From Anaerolineae bacterium (GTDB lineage Bacteria; Chloroflexota; Anaerolineae; Aggregatilineales; Aggregatilineaceae): a DNA stretch of 64,000 bases. A model generated the notes under the pieces. The model ran no database searches, had not been told where the DNA came from, and saw nothing but the letters and a program-made list of their open reading frames with translations. Made by a program: the position numbers and the translations under genes. Below are positions 18,724-26,863 of the stretch, piece by piece; within the stretch, counting starts at the first letter, position 1, and each line of letters opens with the position of its first letter. The stretch is from the NCBI GenBank assembly GCA_016930015.1, contig JAFGHR010000125.1, positions 46,818-110,817 of the forward strand, given 5' to 3'.

Positions 18724-20880
18724 ATGAAACGGATCGATATTTACCCCACCCACACGTACAACGGTTTTAAGCTGCGCCCTGGCCGACCCTATCCGTTTGG
18801 CGCGACACTGGTGCCGGGTGGTGTCAACTTTGCCGTGTTTTCGAGCCACGGCACCGCGTGCACGCTCGTGCTGTTCGAAAAAGGCGCCCCGGAACCACTG
18901 GCTGAGATTCCGTTTCCGGACGAATATCGCATCGGCAACGTATTTGCGATGGTCGTGTTTGATATCGACGTTGAAGAAACCGAATACGGCTACCGCATGG
19001 ATGGGCCGTATGATCCGGAAAATGGGCACCGTTTTGATCCCGCGATCATTCTGCTGGACCCGTATGCGCGGGCGATCAGCGGGCGGGATGTGTGGGGCCG
19101 CGAACCCGATCCTGGCAACATTTACCCTTACCGCGCCTGCCTGGTGTATGATGACTTCGACTGGCAGAGCGACCGCTCTCTGGAAATTCCCATCGAAGAC
19201 CTTGTGATCTATGAAATGCATGTGCGCGGTTTTACGCAGCATCCCTCATCGGGTGTGAAGTATCCCGGCACATTTGCAGGCATCCGTGAGAAAATCCCCT
19301 ATCTCAAGGAACTCGGTGTAAACTGCCTGGAGTTAATGCCGATCTTTGAGTTTGACGAGTTCGAAAACCCGCGCGCTAACCCGCTCACAGGCGAGCGATT
19401 ATACAGGTATTGGGGGTACAACTCGGTGGGTTTTTTTGCGCCCAAAGCCGGGTATGCGGCTACCGGCGGTTTGTCGATGCAGATTGACGAGTTCAAGGCC
19501 CTGGTGTTGGACCTGCACCATCACGGGTTTGAGGTGATTTTGGACGTGGTGTTTAATCATACCGCTGAAGGAAATCACCTGGGATCGACGATTTCGTTCC
19601 GGGGACTGGACAACAAAACGTATTATATGCTCATGCCCGACGGCAGTTATTATAACTTCAGCGGCACCGGGAACACGCTCAACTGTAATCACCCCATCGT
19701 GCGTGATATTGTGCTGAACTGCCTGCGCTACTGGGTATCGGAATACCACATCGACGGCTTCCGTTTTGACCTCGCGGCGATTTTGGGACGCGATCAAAAG
19801 GGGGCACCGCTGCCTAATCCGCCCTTGCTCGAAACGCTGGCCTATGACCCGATTTTGGCCAGGTGCAAACTGATCGCTGAAGCCTGGGATGCAGGCGGGT
19901 TGTACCAGGTGGGATCGTTCCCGGCTTACGGGCGCTGGGCCGAGTGGAACGGCCAATACCGCGACACGCTGCGGCGCTTCCTGAAAGGTGATCCCGGCCA
20001 GGTATGCGCAATGGCGCAGCGGCTGCAAGGTTCGCCGGACCTGTACGGCGAGCGGGGACCGGCGGCATCGATTAATTTTGTCACGGCCCACGACGGGTTT
20101 ACGCTGCACGACCTGGTATCGTACAACAACAAACACAACATCAGTAATGGTGAAAACAACCGCGATGGTGCCAACGATAACTACAGTTGGAACAGCGGCC
20201 ATGAAGGGCCAACGGATGATCCTGATATTAACGACCTGCGCCGCCGCCAGATGAAAAACGCTGTCGCCATACTGCTGATGAGCCAGGGAATCCCCATGAT
20301 CCTGATGGGAGACGAGGTCGCCCATACCAAGCACGGTAACAACAACACGTACTGCCACGACAACGTGCTCAACTGGTTCGACTGGACGCGGCAGGAATCC
20401 CAGGCTGACATGTTCCGCTTTGTTAAACACTGCATCGCGTTCCGTAAAATGCACCATGCGCTCCGCTGTGACACCTACTTTGCCAGCCCGCTTGTGTGCC
20501 AGACAGAGGAAGCGGCGCAGGGCGATGAATACGAAACCGACGAGATTATCCCTGCCGATGCCGTGTATCTCTCGTGGCACGGCGTAACCGCGTGGGAGCC
20601 GGATTGGTCCGCCGACAGCCGCCGGTTGGCTTTTATGCTGAGCGGTCAATGTGAAACCGATGAAGATATCGTGGACGACGTGATCTACGTGGCGATGAAC
20701 ATGCATTGGGACGCTGCCGGGTTTGAACTGCCGGATGTCGGCGTGGTGTGGCATGTGTTTGCCAACACCAGCAGGCAGGCACCCGATGACATTTATACGC
20801 CAGGGCACGAGCCGCGCCTGGATGAACAGAACTGGTTTTTGATGGGACCGCGGTCAGTCGCGATTTTGGTAGGACGATAG
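18724..20880 (+). CDS. glgX: Glycogen debranching enzyme, isoamylase type
   Basis: A 718-residue GH13 alpha-1,6-glucosidase of the GlgX/TreX group that removes branches from glycogen or limit dextrin in the cytosol. The N-terminal CBM48 domain (about 20-110) starts with RPYPFGATLVPGGVNFAVFS. The four conserved GH13 regions are present: DVVFNH, GFRFDLA with nucleophile Asp349, IAEAWD with acid/base Glu386, and TAHDGFT with Asp457. The motif NHNCENNRDG is replaced by SNGENNRDGANDN, usual for this group. ATG 18724 has only a weak ribosome binding site, so translation may be coupled to the STAS gene 9 bp upstream. No other glycogen gene is in the window. Confidence 0.93.
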   Translation: MKRIDIYPTHTYNGFKLRPGRPYPFGATLVPGGVNFAVFSSHGTACTLVLFEKGAPEPLAEIPFPDEYRIGNVFAMVVFDIDVEETEYGYRMDGPYDPENGHRFDPAIILLDPYARAISGRDVWGREPDPGNIYPYRACLVYDDFDWQSDRSLEIPIEDLVIYEMHVRGFTQHPSSGVKYPGTFAGIREKIPYLKELGVNCLELMPIFEFDEFENPRANPLTGERLYRYWGYNSVGFFAPKAGYAATGGLSMQIDEFKALVLDLHHHGFEVILDVVFNHTAEGNHLGSTISFRGLDNKTYYMLMPDGSYYNFSGTGNTLNCNHPIVRDIVLNCLRYWVSEYHIDGFRFDLAAILGRDQKGAPLPNPPLLETLAYDPILARCKLIAEAWDAGGLYQVGSFPAYGRWAEWNGQYRDTLRRFLKGDPGQVCAMAQRLQGSPDLYGERGPAASINFVTAHDGFTLHDLVSYNNKHNISNGENNRDGANDNYSWNSGHEGPTDDPDINDLRRRQMKNAVAILLMSQGIPMILMGDEVAHTKHGNNNTYCHDNVLNWFDWTRQESQADMFRFVKHCIAFRKMHHALRCDTYFASPLVCQTEEAAQGDEYETDEIIPADAVYLSWHGVTAWEPDWSADSRRLAFMLSGQCETDEDIVDDVIYVAMNMHWDAAGFELPDVGVVWHVFANTSRQAPDDIYTPGHEPRLDEQNWFLMGPRSVAILVGR

Positions 20881-20887
20881 AGCGATT

Positions 20888-21124
20888 TCAGGCAAAATGC
20901 GGCGGTGTGGCGATCACACAGGCACGCCATAACGCGCCGTTGGTGTGCAGTTCAAACACGCGCCCATCCGGCACGCGCACCAGGATATGAATACCATCAT
21001 CGGCTTTCCAGCGGCGACCGACATCGATCACGGGCAGCCGTTCGCCGCCCCAATGTACGCTTGATGGTACCGGCCAGCCGGTTGGCGTAAAGGTTGCCTC
21101 GACGGTTGTTAATTTGAAGCGCAT
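20888..21124 (-). CDS. Small DUF6504-like protein overlapping cinA
   Basis: 78 residues. The arrangement of a Pro/Gly-rich start (FTPTGWPVPSSVHWGGERLP), a central VGRRW, and a strand pair (HILVRVPDGRVFELH) resembles DUF6504, a small one-domain family of unknown role; this is recognition by eye. The ATG at 21124 lies inside the end of the upstream CinA-like gene, a 16-bp overlap that suggests translational coupling and supports its being real. The reading frame extends further upstream, but that part is an antisense-like shadow of cinA. The gene converges on glgX, only 7 bp from its stop. Confidence 0.65.
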   Translation of the reverse strand: MRFKLTTVEATFTPTGWPVPSSVHWGGERLPVIDVGRRWKADDGIHILVRVPDGRVFELHTNGALWRACVIATPPHFA

Positions 21125-21642
21125 AGCGCACCATCCAGATAATCCAACAGCAAGCGCAGCGCCGCATCCACGGACGACCGCCGGTTTTGTGTGCGGTCGC
21201 CATGCCACATATAACGCCGCACCCAGGTGCCATCAGGGGTACTCAAACCGATATACGTCAGGCCGATGGGCTTATCGGGCGTGCCGCCCGTTGGCCCCGC
21301 GATTCCGGTTACGCTCAAGGCGGCGTCCGTTTGTAACAACGCGCGTACACCGTCGGCCATCTGGCGCGCGACCGGTTCGCTAACCGTACCATGCGCGATC
21401 AACATCGATTCCGGCACCCGTAACACCTGCTGTTTGACGGTATTTGCATACGCCACCACACTGCCCACGACATAATCTGAACTGCCGGGAATAGCGGTCA
21501 GACACGCCGCGATCAGGCCGCCGGTGCAGGATTCGGCTGTGGCAAGCGTGCGGCCAGTGGCGCGCAGCCGCTTGCCAACCGCCATCGCCAGCGGGAGTTG
21601 TTCGGCGGATGGCATGTTGGATGCCGGTTCTGGGTAACTCAC
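21109..21642 (-). CDS. pncC: CinA C-terminal domain protein, nicotinamide-nucleotide amidase
   Basis: 177 residues forming a stand-alone CinA C-terminal domain, the PncC family, which hydrolyses NMN to nicotinate mononucleotide and ammonia and so returns NMN to the NAD route. Family motifs: ATAESCTGGLIAACLTAIPG, SDYVVGSVVAYAN, GIAGPTGGTPDKPIGLTYIG. The N-terminal MoCF-like half of full CinA is absent, as usual for PncC. I chose GTG 21642 because GAGGGA lies six bases upstream; ATG 21615 is an alternative. Functionally it links to pncB at 6.2 kb, since both feed nicotinate mononucleotide. Confidence 0.88.
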   Translation of the reverse strand: MSYPEPASNMPSAEQLPLAMAVGKRLRATGRTLATAESCTGGLIAACLTAIPGSSDYVVGSVVAYANTVKQQVLRVPESMLIAHGTVSEPVARQMADGVRALLQTDAALSVTGIAGPTGGTPDKPIGLTYIGLSTPDGTWVRRYMWHGDRTQNRRSSVDAALRLLLDYLDGALCASN

Positions 21643-21866
21643 CTGTTTTCCCTCAGCATAAATCCTGACGGGTATTACGTCCAGCCACGTCAAAAAACAC
21701 CTTCCGTCAGGCGCTGACCAGTTTTTAGCGTATACGTCCACCTGTTGGCAAAGTTCCTGGCATGATCATGCAGCGTAACCGTACACATGCGCGACCGCGG
21801 AAACAGATGAACGAGGTTACTAACCAACCGAGAGCTTTTTTGAAGTGCACCCTTACAAAGTCCAGG

Positions 21867-21940
21867 TTGATCATAACATATAATTGCCGTAAAATTAACA
21901 TACCGGACTGCTTGACAACGATAAATCGCTGTGCTACAGT
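21867..21940 (+). promoter_or_regulatory. Two tandem promoters for the roadblock gene
   Basis: The first, TTGATC (21867-21872)-17 bp-TAAAAT (21890-21895), and the second, TTGACA (21912-21917)-17 bp-TACAGT (21935-21940), both have ideal spacing. They fill the 407-bp gap between pncC and the roadblock gene; I see nothing else there. Confidence 0.7.
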
Positions 21941-22049
21941 ACGGCTCACAGGCGTGTTTAAACGCCTGCCCCTTCGCTATCATATGAAGGCATAGTCCTC
22001 ATTACAAACATACGGCAGGCATAATCCCAATAACGTCAGGAGAAGCACG

Positions 22050-22421
22050 TTGGCTAAATCACGCAATGATCAGTTAGCAGAACGCTTGCGCGATTTGCAG
22101 GTAAGCTCGCCCGATGTCGAAGCCGCAGCAGTTGTCAGTGTTGACGGCTTGAGTATGGCCTCATCATTGCCGGGCAATATCGAAGAAGATCGTGTCTCGG
22201 CTATGTCGGCGGCTATGCTGTCACTGGGTGAACGTATCGCGAGCGAACTCGGACGCGGCAACATGGAACAGGTATACGTCAAGGGCGAACACGGCTTTGT
22301 GATCCTGAGCGCTGTCGGTGAAGAAGCCGTATTAACCGTTCTGGCGCGTGAACAGGCCAAGCTGGGCCTGATCTTCCTGGACATGTCGCGTGCGGTAAAA
22401 GAGCTCGAGAAACTGGTATAA
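22050..22421 (+). CDS. Roadblock/LC7 domain protein (MglB-like)
   Basis: A 123-residue single roadblock/LC7 domain. Bacterial members such as MglB act as dimeric GTPase-activating proteins for small Ras-like GTPases in polarity and motility, or simply as dimerising scaffolds. The pattern LQVSSPDVEAAAVVSVDGL, AAMLSLGERIASELGRG and VYVKGEHGFVILS is typical. It begins with TTG 22050, eight bases after AGGAG. No MglA-type GTPase is in the window. It heads a plus-strand series of signalling genes (to 26.8 kb), each separated by more than 35 bp. Confidence 0.88.
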   Translation: MAKSRNDQLAERLRDLQVSSPDVEAAAVVSVDGLSMASSLPGNIEEDRVSAMSAAMLSLGERIASELGRGNMEQVYVKGEHGFVILSAVGEEAVLTVLAREQAKLGLIFLDMSRAVKELEKLV

Positions 22422-22444
22422 CGCGCGCCGTTCAACCGTCTTAC

Positions 22445-22485
22445 ACACCCCTTGTGTCTGTCGTCACCCGTGGCGAGAGGGGTGT
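22445..22485 (+). terminator. Stem-loop after the roadblock gene
   Basis: ACACCCCT (22445-22452) and AGGGGTGT (22478-22485) form an 8-bp stem with a 25-nt loop. No T tract, so termination is uncertain. Confidence 0.35.
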
Positions 22486-22571
22486 TGTGCGCGTATTGTG
22501 CTCAGTACGCCAGATGTACGCGAGCACGTTTGTGACTATGCAGTCAGCACACGGCCCACAAGGGGGTAAAG

Positions 22572-23441
22572 GTGACTGAAAAGTCCCAGATTCTGATCGT
22601 CGAGGATGACCTGGACCTGTCCGAGATGTTGAACGCGTATTTTCGCGTGCAGGGTTACGAAGTCAAGACTGCTGCCTGGGGCGAAGAAGCTGTCAAACTC
22701 ACGGAAGAAAATCCGCCCAACCTGGTTGTCTTGGACATTCGTCTCCCCGACATCGATGGTTATGAAGTCTGCCGCCGTATTCGCATGCACCGCCGCACCC
22801 AAAACGTCCCCATCATTTTTTTGACCGAAAAACGTGACCGCGTGGATAAACTCACCGGCCTGGAATTGGGCGTGGTGGATTACATCACCAAGCCGTTTGA
22901 CATCCAGGAACTGCGGCTGCGAGTGCGCAATGCCCTGCGCCGCGCGAGCCAGACCTCACTGGTCAATCCGGTCACCAATATCGCCGAAGGCCCGCTTGTT
23001 GACGAAAAACTGGGCGCCGTGCTGCTCATTGAGGACAACTGGGCCGTGTTGTTTATGACGATTATGGGGCTGGATAACTTCAGGGAATTGTACGGTTTTG
23101 TGGCGTCGGATGATGTCCTGCGCGCTGTCAGCCTGATGATGAATAACGCCGTCCGTGAAGTGGGCAGCGAAAAGGACTTTATCGGCCACCTGGCCCCGCA
23201 CGACTTCATTATCATCACCGACGTGGAGCACCTGGCCCCAATCCGCGAACGTATCGAGATGCGGCTCAAACAGTCGATGGAGTATTTTTATCCACTGAAA
23301 GACCGCGAAAAAGCCAAACAGGCGATGGCCGAAAACCGTCTCAAGCTGGCGATTGGTGAAGTTAAACGCAGCAGCGGCCCGTTTGCCGACCTGGATGCGC
23401 TCAAAGGTGCGGTGCTGCGCTCGCGTGAGATGGACGATTAA
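22572..23441 (+). CDS. Response regulator with degenerate GGDEF domain
   Basis: 289 residues. The N-terminal receiver domain (about 5-122) has the acidic pair Glu/Asp (VEDD), phospho-acceptor Asp55 (VVLDIRLPD), the Thr of FLTEK and Lys in ITKPF, so it should be phosphorylated. The C-terminal part (about 150-285) has the fold pattern of a diguanylate cyclase domain, but the GGDEF signature is replaced by APHDF (208-212), and the region before it lacks the GTP-binding Asp. It is therefore probably catalytically dead, used for signalling or dimerisation. GTG 22572 follows AGGGGG. A strong terminator ends the gene. Confidence 0.88.
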   Translation: MTEKSQILIVEDDLDLSEMLNAYFRVQGYEVKTAAWGEEAVKLTEENPPNLVVLDIRLPDIDGYEVCRRIRMHRRTQNVPIIFLTEKRDRVDKLTGLELGVVDYITKPFDIQELRLRVRNALRRASQTSLVNPVTNIAEGPLVDEKLGAVLLIEDNWAVLFMTIMGLDNFRELYGFVASDDVLRAVSLMMNNAVREVGSEKDFIGHLAPHDFIIITDVEHLAPIRERIEMRLKQSMEYFYPLKDREKAKQAMAENRLKLAIGEVKRSSGPFADLDALKGAVLRSREMDD

Positions 23442-23489
23442 CACACGCTGTTTCTGTGAGTGCCAACTAGATTTAAAAACACCATTTTT

Positions 23490-23535
23490 AGGCTGGGGCA
23501 GTAACTATTTCCCCGGCCTTTATTTATTTTTTATT
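23490..23535 (+). terminator. Rho-independent terminator
   Basis: AGGCTGGGG (23490-23498) pairs with CCCCGGCCT (23511-23519) through one U-G wobble, followed by a T-rich tract. Confidence 0.88.
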
Positions 23536-23562
23536 AATTCTGGCCAGGATCGATTGTTAAGC

Positions 23563-23568
23563 TATAAT
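23563..23568 (+). promoter_or_regulatory. Promoter -10 box
   Basis: A perfect TATAAT 105 bp before the next start codon; no good -35 box at the right distance. Confidence 0.45.
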
Positions 23569-23672
23569 ATGCGTACAACAACCGATCGATAAACTTGCCA
23601 GTCGGTGTTGTGGTACAGGGACACGTACCGGCACGTATCATGATGACATATCACAATGTGATTGAGCATATC

Positions 23673-24815
23673 ATGGCGGACCAACGCAGCACCGTATTGA
23701 TCATCGATGACGATCCGGAAACCCGCACATTATTACGCGAACAGGTATTTGTTTCCGGCAGTTTCCAGGTTTTTGAAGCCCATGATGGCATGGATGGCCT
23801 GGCGGTACTGCGGCAGTCTCAGCCGGACCTGATCGTACTCGATCTGCACATGCCGGGCCTTTCCGGGCATGATATGCTGGTTGCGCTCAAATCACAGGGA
23901 TACCGGGGGCCGCTGATCGTGTTGGCCGACAGTGGCAGCGAACATAACACCATCGACGCGTTCCGGCTGGGAGCCACTGACTATATCACCAAGCCGATCC
24001 GCGAAGCCGAAGCGGCAAGCGCGGTTGAGCGCGGTTTGACCGATGTCCGGCTGCGGCGGCAGCGCGATTCGCTGGTGATCCAGCTTCAAGAAAGCAATCA
24101 CCAACTCGAAGCCCGGATCAACGAACTGACCACGTTATACGATATCGGGCAGTCGGTGACGGCCATGCATGAACTTGACGCGCTCATCAACCGCGTGTTG
24201 GAGGGGGCGATTTCGGTGACGAATGCCGATCACGCGGTGCTCATGCTGCGCGAGGATGAAACGGGCCGGCTTGTGCTCCAGGCCGGGCGAAACATGCCGC
24301 TGGCGATGATGGACCGGCGCGGCGAACCGATACATGATCAACTGGCCGACCTGGTGATGACCTCACAGGAAGCGCTGACCGTGGCCGGTGAGGGACTGCG
24401 TAAATTTTCTGCCGCCAAAGACCTGTACGCGGTGGCTTACGCGCCGCTGGTCGTCCAATCGATGGCAGTCGGTGTGTTGGCGGTAGGTAACCAGGAAAAG
24501 CAGGCGATCTTTTCTGAAGAGCATGCACACCTGCTCAAAGCGCTGGCGGATTACGCGGCGATTGGCATTGTTAACGCGCGTTTGTTTCGCATGCTGGAAG
24601 CACGTGCACAGGCGATGGAAACGGCGTACACTCAACTACGTGCTGAGCACAACCAGCAGCTTCGAGATGTGGCCGACTGGCTGCGCGAACCGCTGCGCGT
24701 GCTTGAAAGCGGCCTGGTAGCGGTGGTTCAGCGCACCCAAGACGAACAAGTGGCGAATCTGCGCCAGCAAGCTCGCAGCTTACTTGCCATGTTAGACCAG
24801 GTTGAGAACCGGTAA
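23673..24815 (+). CDS. Response regulator with GAF domain
   Basis: 380 residues. A receiver domain (about 5-122) with the full acidic pocket (IIDDDPE), phospho-acceptor Asp57 (IVLDLHMPG) and the switch Lys in ITKPI is joined by a coiled-coil-like helix (RRQRDSLVIQLQESNHQLEA) to a GAF domain (about 165-335), then a short helical tail. There is no kinase, DNA-binding or diguanylate cyclase output, so it probably works through protein contacts, perhaps with the kinase encoded 38 bp downstream. The ATG 23673 start is chosen for its place just before the receiver fold; the ribosome binding site is weak, and in-frame ATGs exist 30-33 bp upstream. Confidence 0.85.
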   Translation: MADQRSTVLIIDDDPETRTLLREQVFVSGSFQVFEAHDGMDGLAVLRQSQPDLIVLDLHMPGLSGHDMLVALKSQGYRGPLIVLADSGSEHNTIDAFRLGATDYITKPIREAEAASAVERGLTDVRLRRQRDSLVIQLQESNHQLEARINELTTLYDIGQSVTAMHELDALINRVLEGAISVTNADHAVLMLREDETGRLVLQAGRNMPLAMMDRRGEPIHDQLADLVMTSQEALTVAGEGLRKFSAAKDLYAVAYAPLVVQSMAVGVLAVGNQEKQAIFSEEHAHLLKALADYAAIGIVNARLFRMLEARAQAMETAYTQLRAEHNQQLRDVADWLREPLRVLESGLVAVVQRTQDEQVANLRQQARSLLAMLDQVENR

Positions 24816-24853
24816 CCCAATACAAATAGCCTGTTCGACGGGGAGGCAACAAT

Positions 24854-26797
24854 TTGACTGGGGAGCGTGTGTTGCTGGTCGAGTCATCAAATGATGCCCG
24901 GCGTTTCCTGATGCAGAATGTGCTGGAACCGGCGGGGTATGATGTGTTGTGCGCAGCAGGCGGCAGCGAGGGTATTACCCTGGCGCGTGATCTTGAGCCG
25001 GACCTGGTGATCACTGCCCATCAACTTGATGACCAGGATGGGTTAGCGGTATTGGCCGCGCTGAGTGAGCTCGATGTTGTGCCGCCTGTGATCTTGATGG
25101 TTGCAAACGGCTCAGAAGCCCTGGCAATCGAGGCGCTGCGGCTGGGCGCTGCCGACTACCTGCCCAAACCTGTTAGCGCCGAGGAACTGCTGAATTCGGC
25201 CCAACGTGTGCTCAGCCAGTACTGGACACAGCAGATTACGCAGCACGTGCCAGACCAGTTATTCGAAGCCAATCGCCAGCTCGAACAGCGCGTGTATAAC
25301 CTGGATACGCTGGTCCAGGTCGGCAAACGGGTAACATCGCTGCTGGACCTTCAGCCCGTACTGGACCAGGTGATACGCGCTGCCGTCGAACTGACGCATG
25401 CCGAACATGGTACCCTGCTGCTGCTGGATAAAACGTCCGGTGAGCTGTTTTTGTATGCCGCAACCGGTGAAGACGATCTTACGCCGGAGCAGTTCCGGCT
25501 GCCGGTATCCGACAGCCTGGCCGGGCAGGTGGTGCAAACCGGGCAGCCGCTGGTGATCAGCGGTGATGAACTGCTGAAGATCAAAACGCATTATTTCGCG
25601 CGTTCCCTGGCTTATATCCCGTTGGTGATTCACGAACAGGTCATCGGTGTGCTGGGCGTGACCAACCAACACACCAGCCAGGAATTTGACGCGTATACGC
25701 TTCAGCTTGTGCGCGTGCTGGCCGACTTTGCCGCTGTCGCCATTGAAAACGCCCGGCTGTATACCGCGTCTGAGCACGAACGCAGCACCTTCGATACGAT
25801 TCTGCGTGATACCGAAGAACCCATTATCGTCATTGATACCGCTGGCGCTATTCTGTTTTGTAACCCGGCGGCATGCCGGATATTTGATATTCCAATCGAC
25901 AACTACCAGGGGATTCCCCTGGCTGACGTGGTCCATCACCAGGATGTGCTCGACCTGTTCGAGAATCCGGTACGTAGCGGACACAGCCGGGTAAGTGAGA
26001 TCGTGCTCAATGACGGGCGGCGTATCCTCAACGCGCAGCTTACCGAGGTAGACGACTTCGGCAAAATTGCCGTGATGCAGGATATTACCCATCTCAAGGA
26101 ACTGGACCGTGTCAAAAGTGAGTTTGTGACCAGTGTGTCGCATGATCTGCGCTCACCGCTGACCGCGATCCTGGGGTATGTTGAGATGCTCAACCGGATG
26201 GGGCCGCTCAATGACCAGCAGCGAAAATTTATCGAGCGTATTATCTTCAGCGTGCAGTCGATCACGGCCCTGATCACGGATTTGCTGGAATTGGGCAAAA
26301 TCGAGGCTGATTTTGATCAAAACGTCGAACCGACTTATCTAAACCTGATTGTGCGTTATGCTGTCGAAGGGCTGCGCCACGAGTGGGAAGCCAAACATCA
26401 CCAGCTTGACGCCAATTTGCCCGACAACCCGCCGCCCGTACTGGGTAATCCGCTGCGCTTGCGCCAGCTTGTCAACAATCTGCTGGAAAACGCGATCAAA
26501 TACACGCCAGAGAACGGCTGGATCGGCATTTCGCTAGAAGCCGAGAGTGAGTTTTTGGTGCTGCGCGTGTCGGACACTGGGATCGGGATTCCCCAGCAAG
26601 ACCAGCCGTATATTTTCGACAAGTTCTACCGGTCGGATGAAGCCATCGACCAGTATACCGGCACGGGGTTGGGACTGTCGATCGTCAAAGGTATCGTAGA
26701 CCAGCACAAGGGGCGCATCTGGGTTGAGAGCCACGAAGGGGAAGGCAGTTCATTCATTGTCATGCTGCCTGGCGCCGGGTTGAAGCCCAAACCTTGA
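24854..26797 (+). CDS. Sensor histidine kinase: pseudo-receiver, GAF, PAS, HisKA, HATPase
   Basis: 647 residues, no membrane span, so a cytoplasmic sensor kinase. An N-terminal receiver-like domain (about 5-120) is followed by GAF (about 155-305), PAS (about 315-410), HisKA with phospho-acceptor His430 (FVTSVSHDLRSPLTAIL) and a HATPase with N box (NLLENAIKYTP), G1 (DTGIGIP) and G2 (TGTGLGLSIVKGI). The kinase core is intact. The receiver-like domain has Ala55 where the phospho-Asp should be (LVITAHQLDDQDG), and the N-terminal acidic pair reads Glu-Ser, so it cannot accept phosphate. TTG 24854 follows GGGAGG by seven bases. It is co-directional with the REC-GAF gene, a likely partner. Confidence 0.92.
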   Translation: MTGERVLLVESSNDARRFLMQNVLEPAGYDVLCAAGGSEGITLARDLEPDLVITAHQLDDQDGLAVLAALSELDVVPPVILMVANGSEALAIEALRLGAADYLPKPVSAEELLNSAQRVLSQYWTQQITQHVPDQLFEANRQLEQRVYNLDTLVQVGKRVTSLLDLQPVLDQVIRAAVELTHAEHGTLLLLDKTSGELFLYAATGEDDLTPEQFRLPVSDSLAGQVVQTGQPLVISGDELLKIKTHYFARSLAYIPLVIHEQVIGVLGVTNQHTSQEFDAYTLQLVRVLADFAAVAIENARLYTASEHERSTFDTILRDTEEPIIVIDTAGAILFCNPAACRIFDIPIDNYQGIPLADVVHHQDVLDLFENPVRSGHSRVSEIVLNDGRRILNAQLTEVDDFGKIAVMQDITHLKELDRVKSEFVTSVSHDLRSPLTAILGYVEMLNRMGPLNDQQRKFIERIIFSVQSITALITDLLELGKIEADFDQNVEPTYLNLIVRYAVEGLRHEWEAKHHQLDANLPDNPPPVLGNPLRLRQLVNNLLENAIKYTPENGWIGISLEAESEFLVLRVSDTGIGIPQQDQPYIFDKFYRSDEAIDQYTGTGLGLSIVKGIVDQHKGRIWVESHEGEGSSFIVMLPGAGLKPKP

Positions 26798-26823
26798 ATT
26801 ATCACCCAACCCTACATAAAAAG

Positions 26824-26846
26824 GGGCCGCTCACACCGAGCGGCCC
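26824..26846 (-). terminator. Terminator of the double-GNAT gene
   Basis: GGGCCGCTC-ACACC-GAGCGGCCC is a perfect 9-bp stem followed on the minus strand by CTTTTT. It may also stop plus-strand readthrough from the kinase gene. Confidence 0.85.
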
Positions 26847-26863
26847 GCGTGTTTGGTATCGCG

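Noticed and set aside
19399..20808. A 469-codon open frame on the minus strand
   Set aside because: Antisense to glgX, which has all catalytic motifs; the frame's composition is not protein-like.
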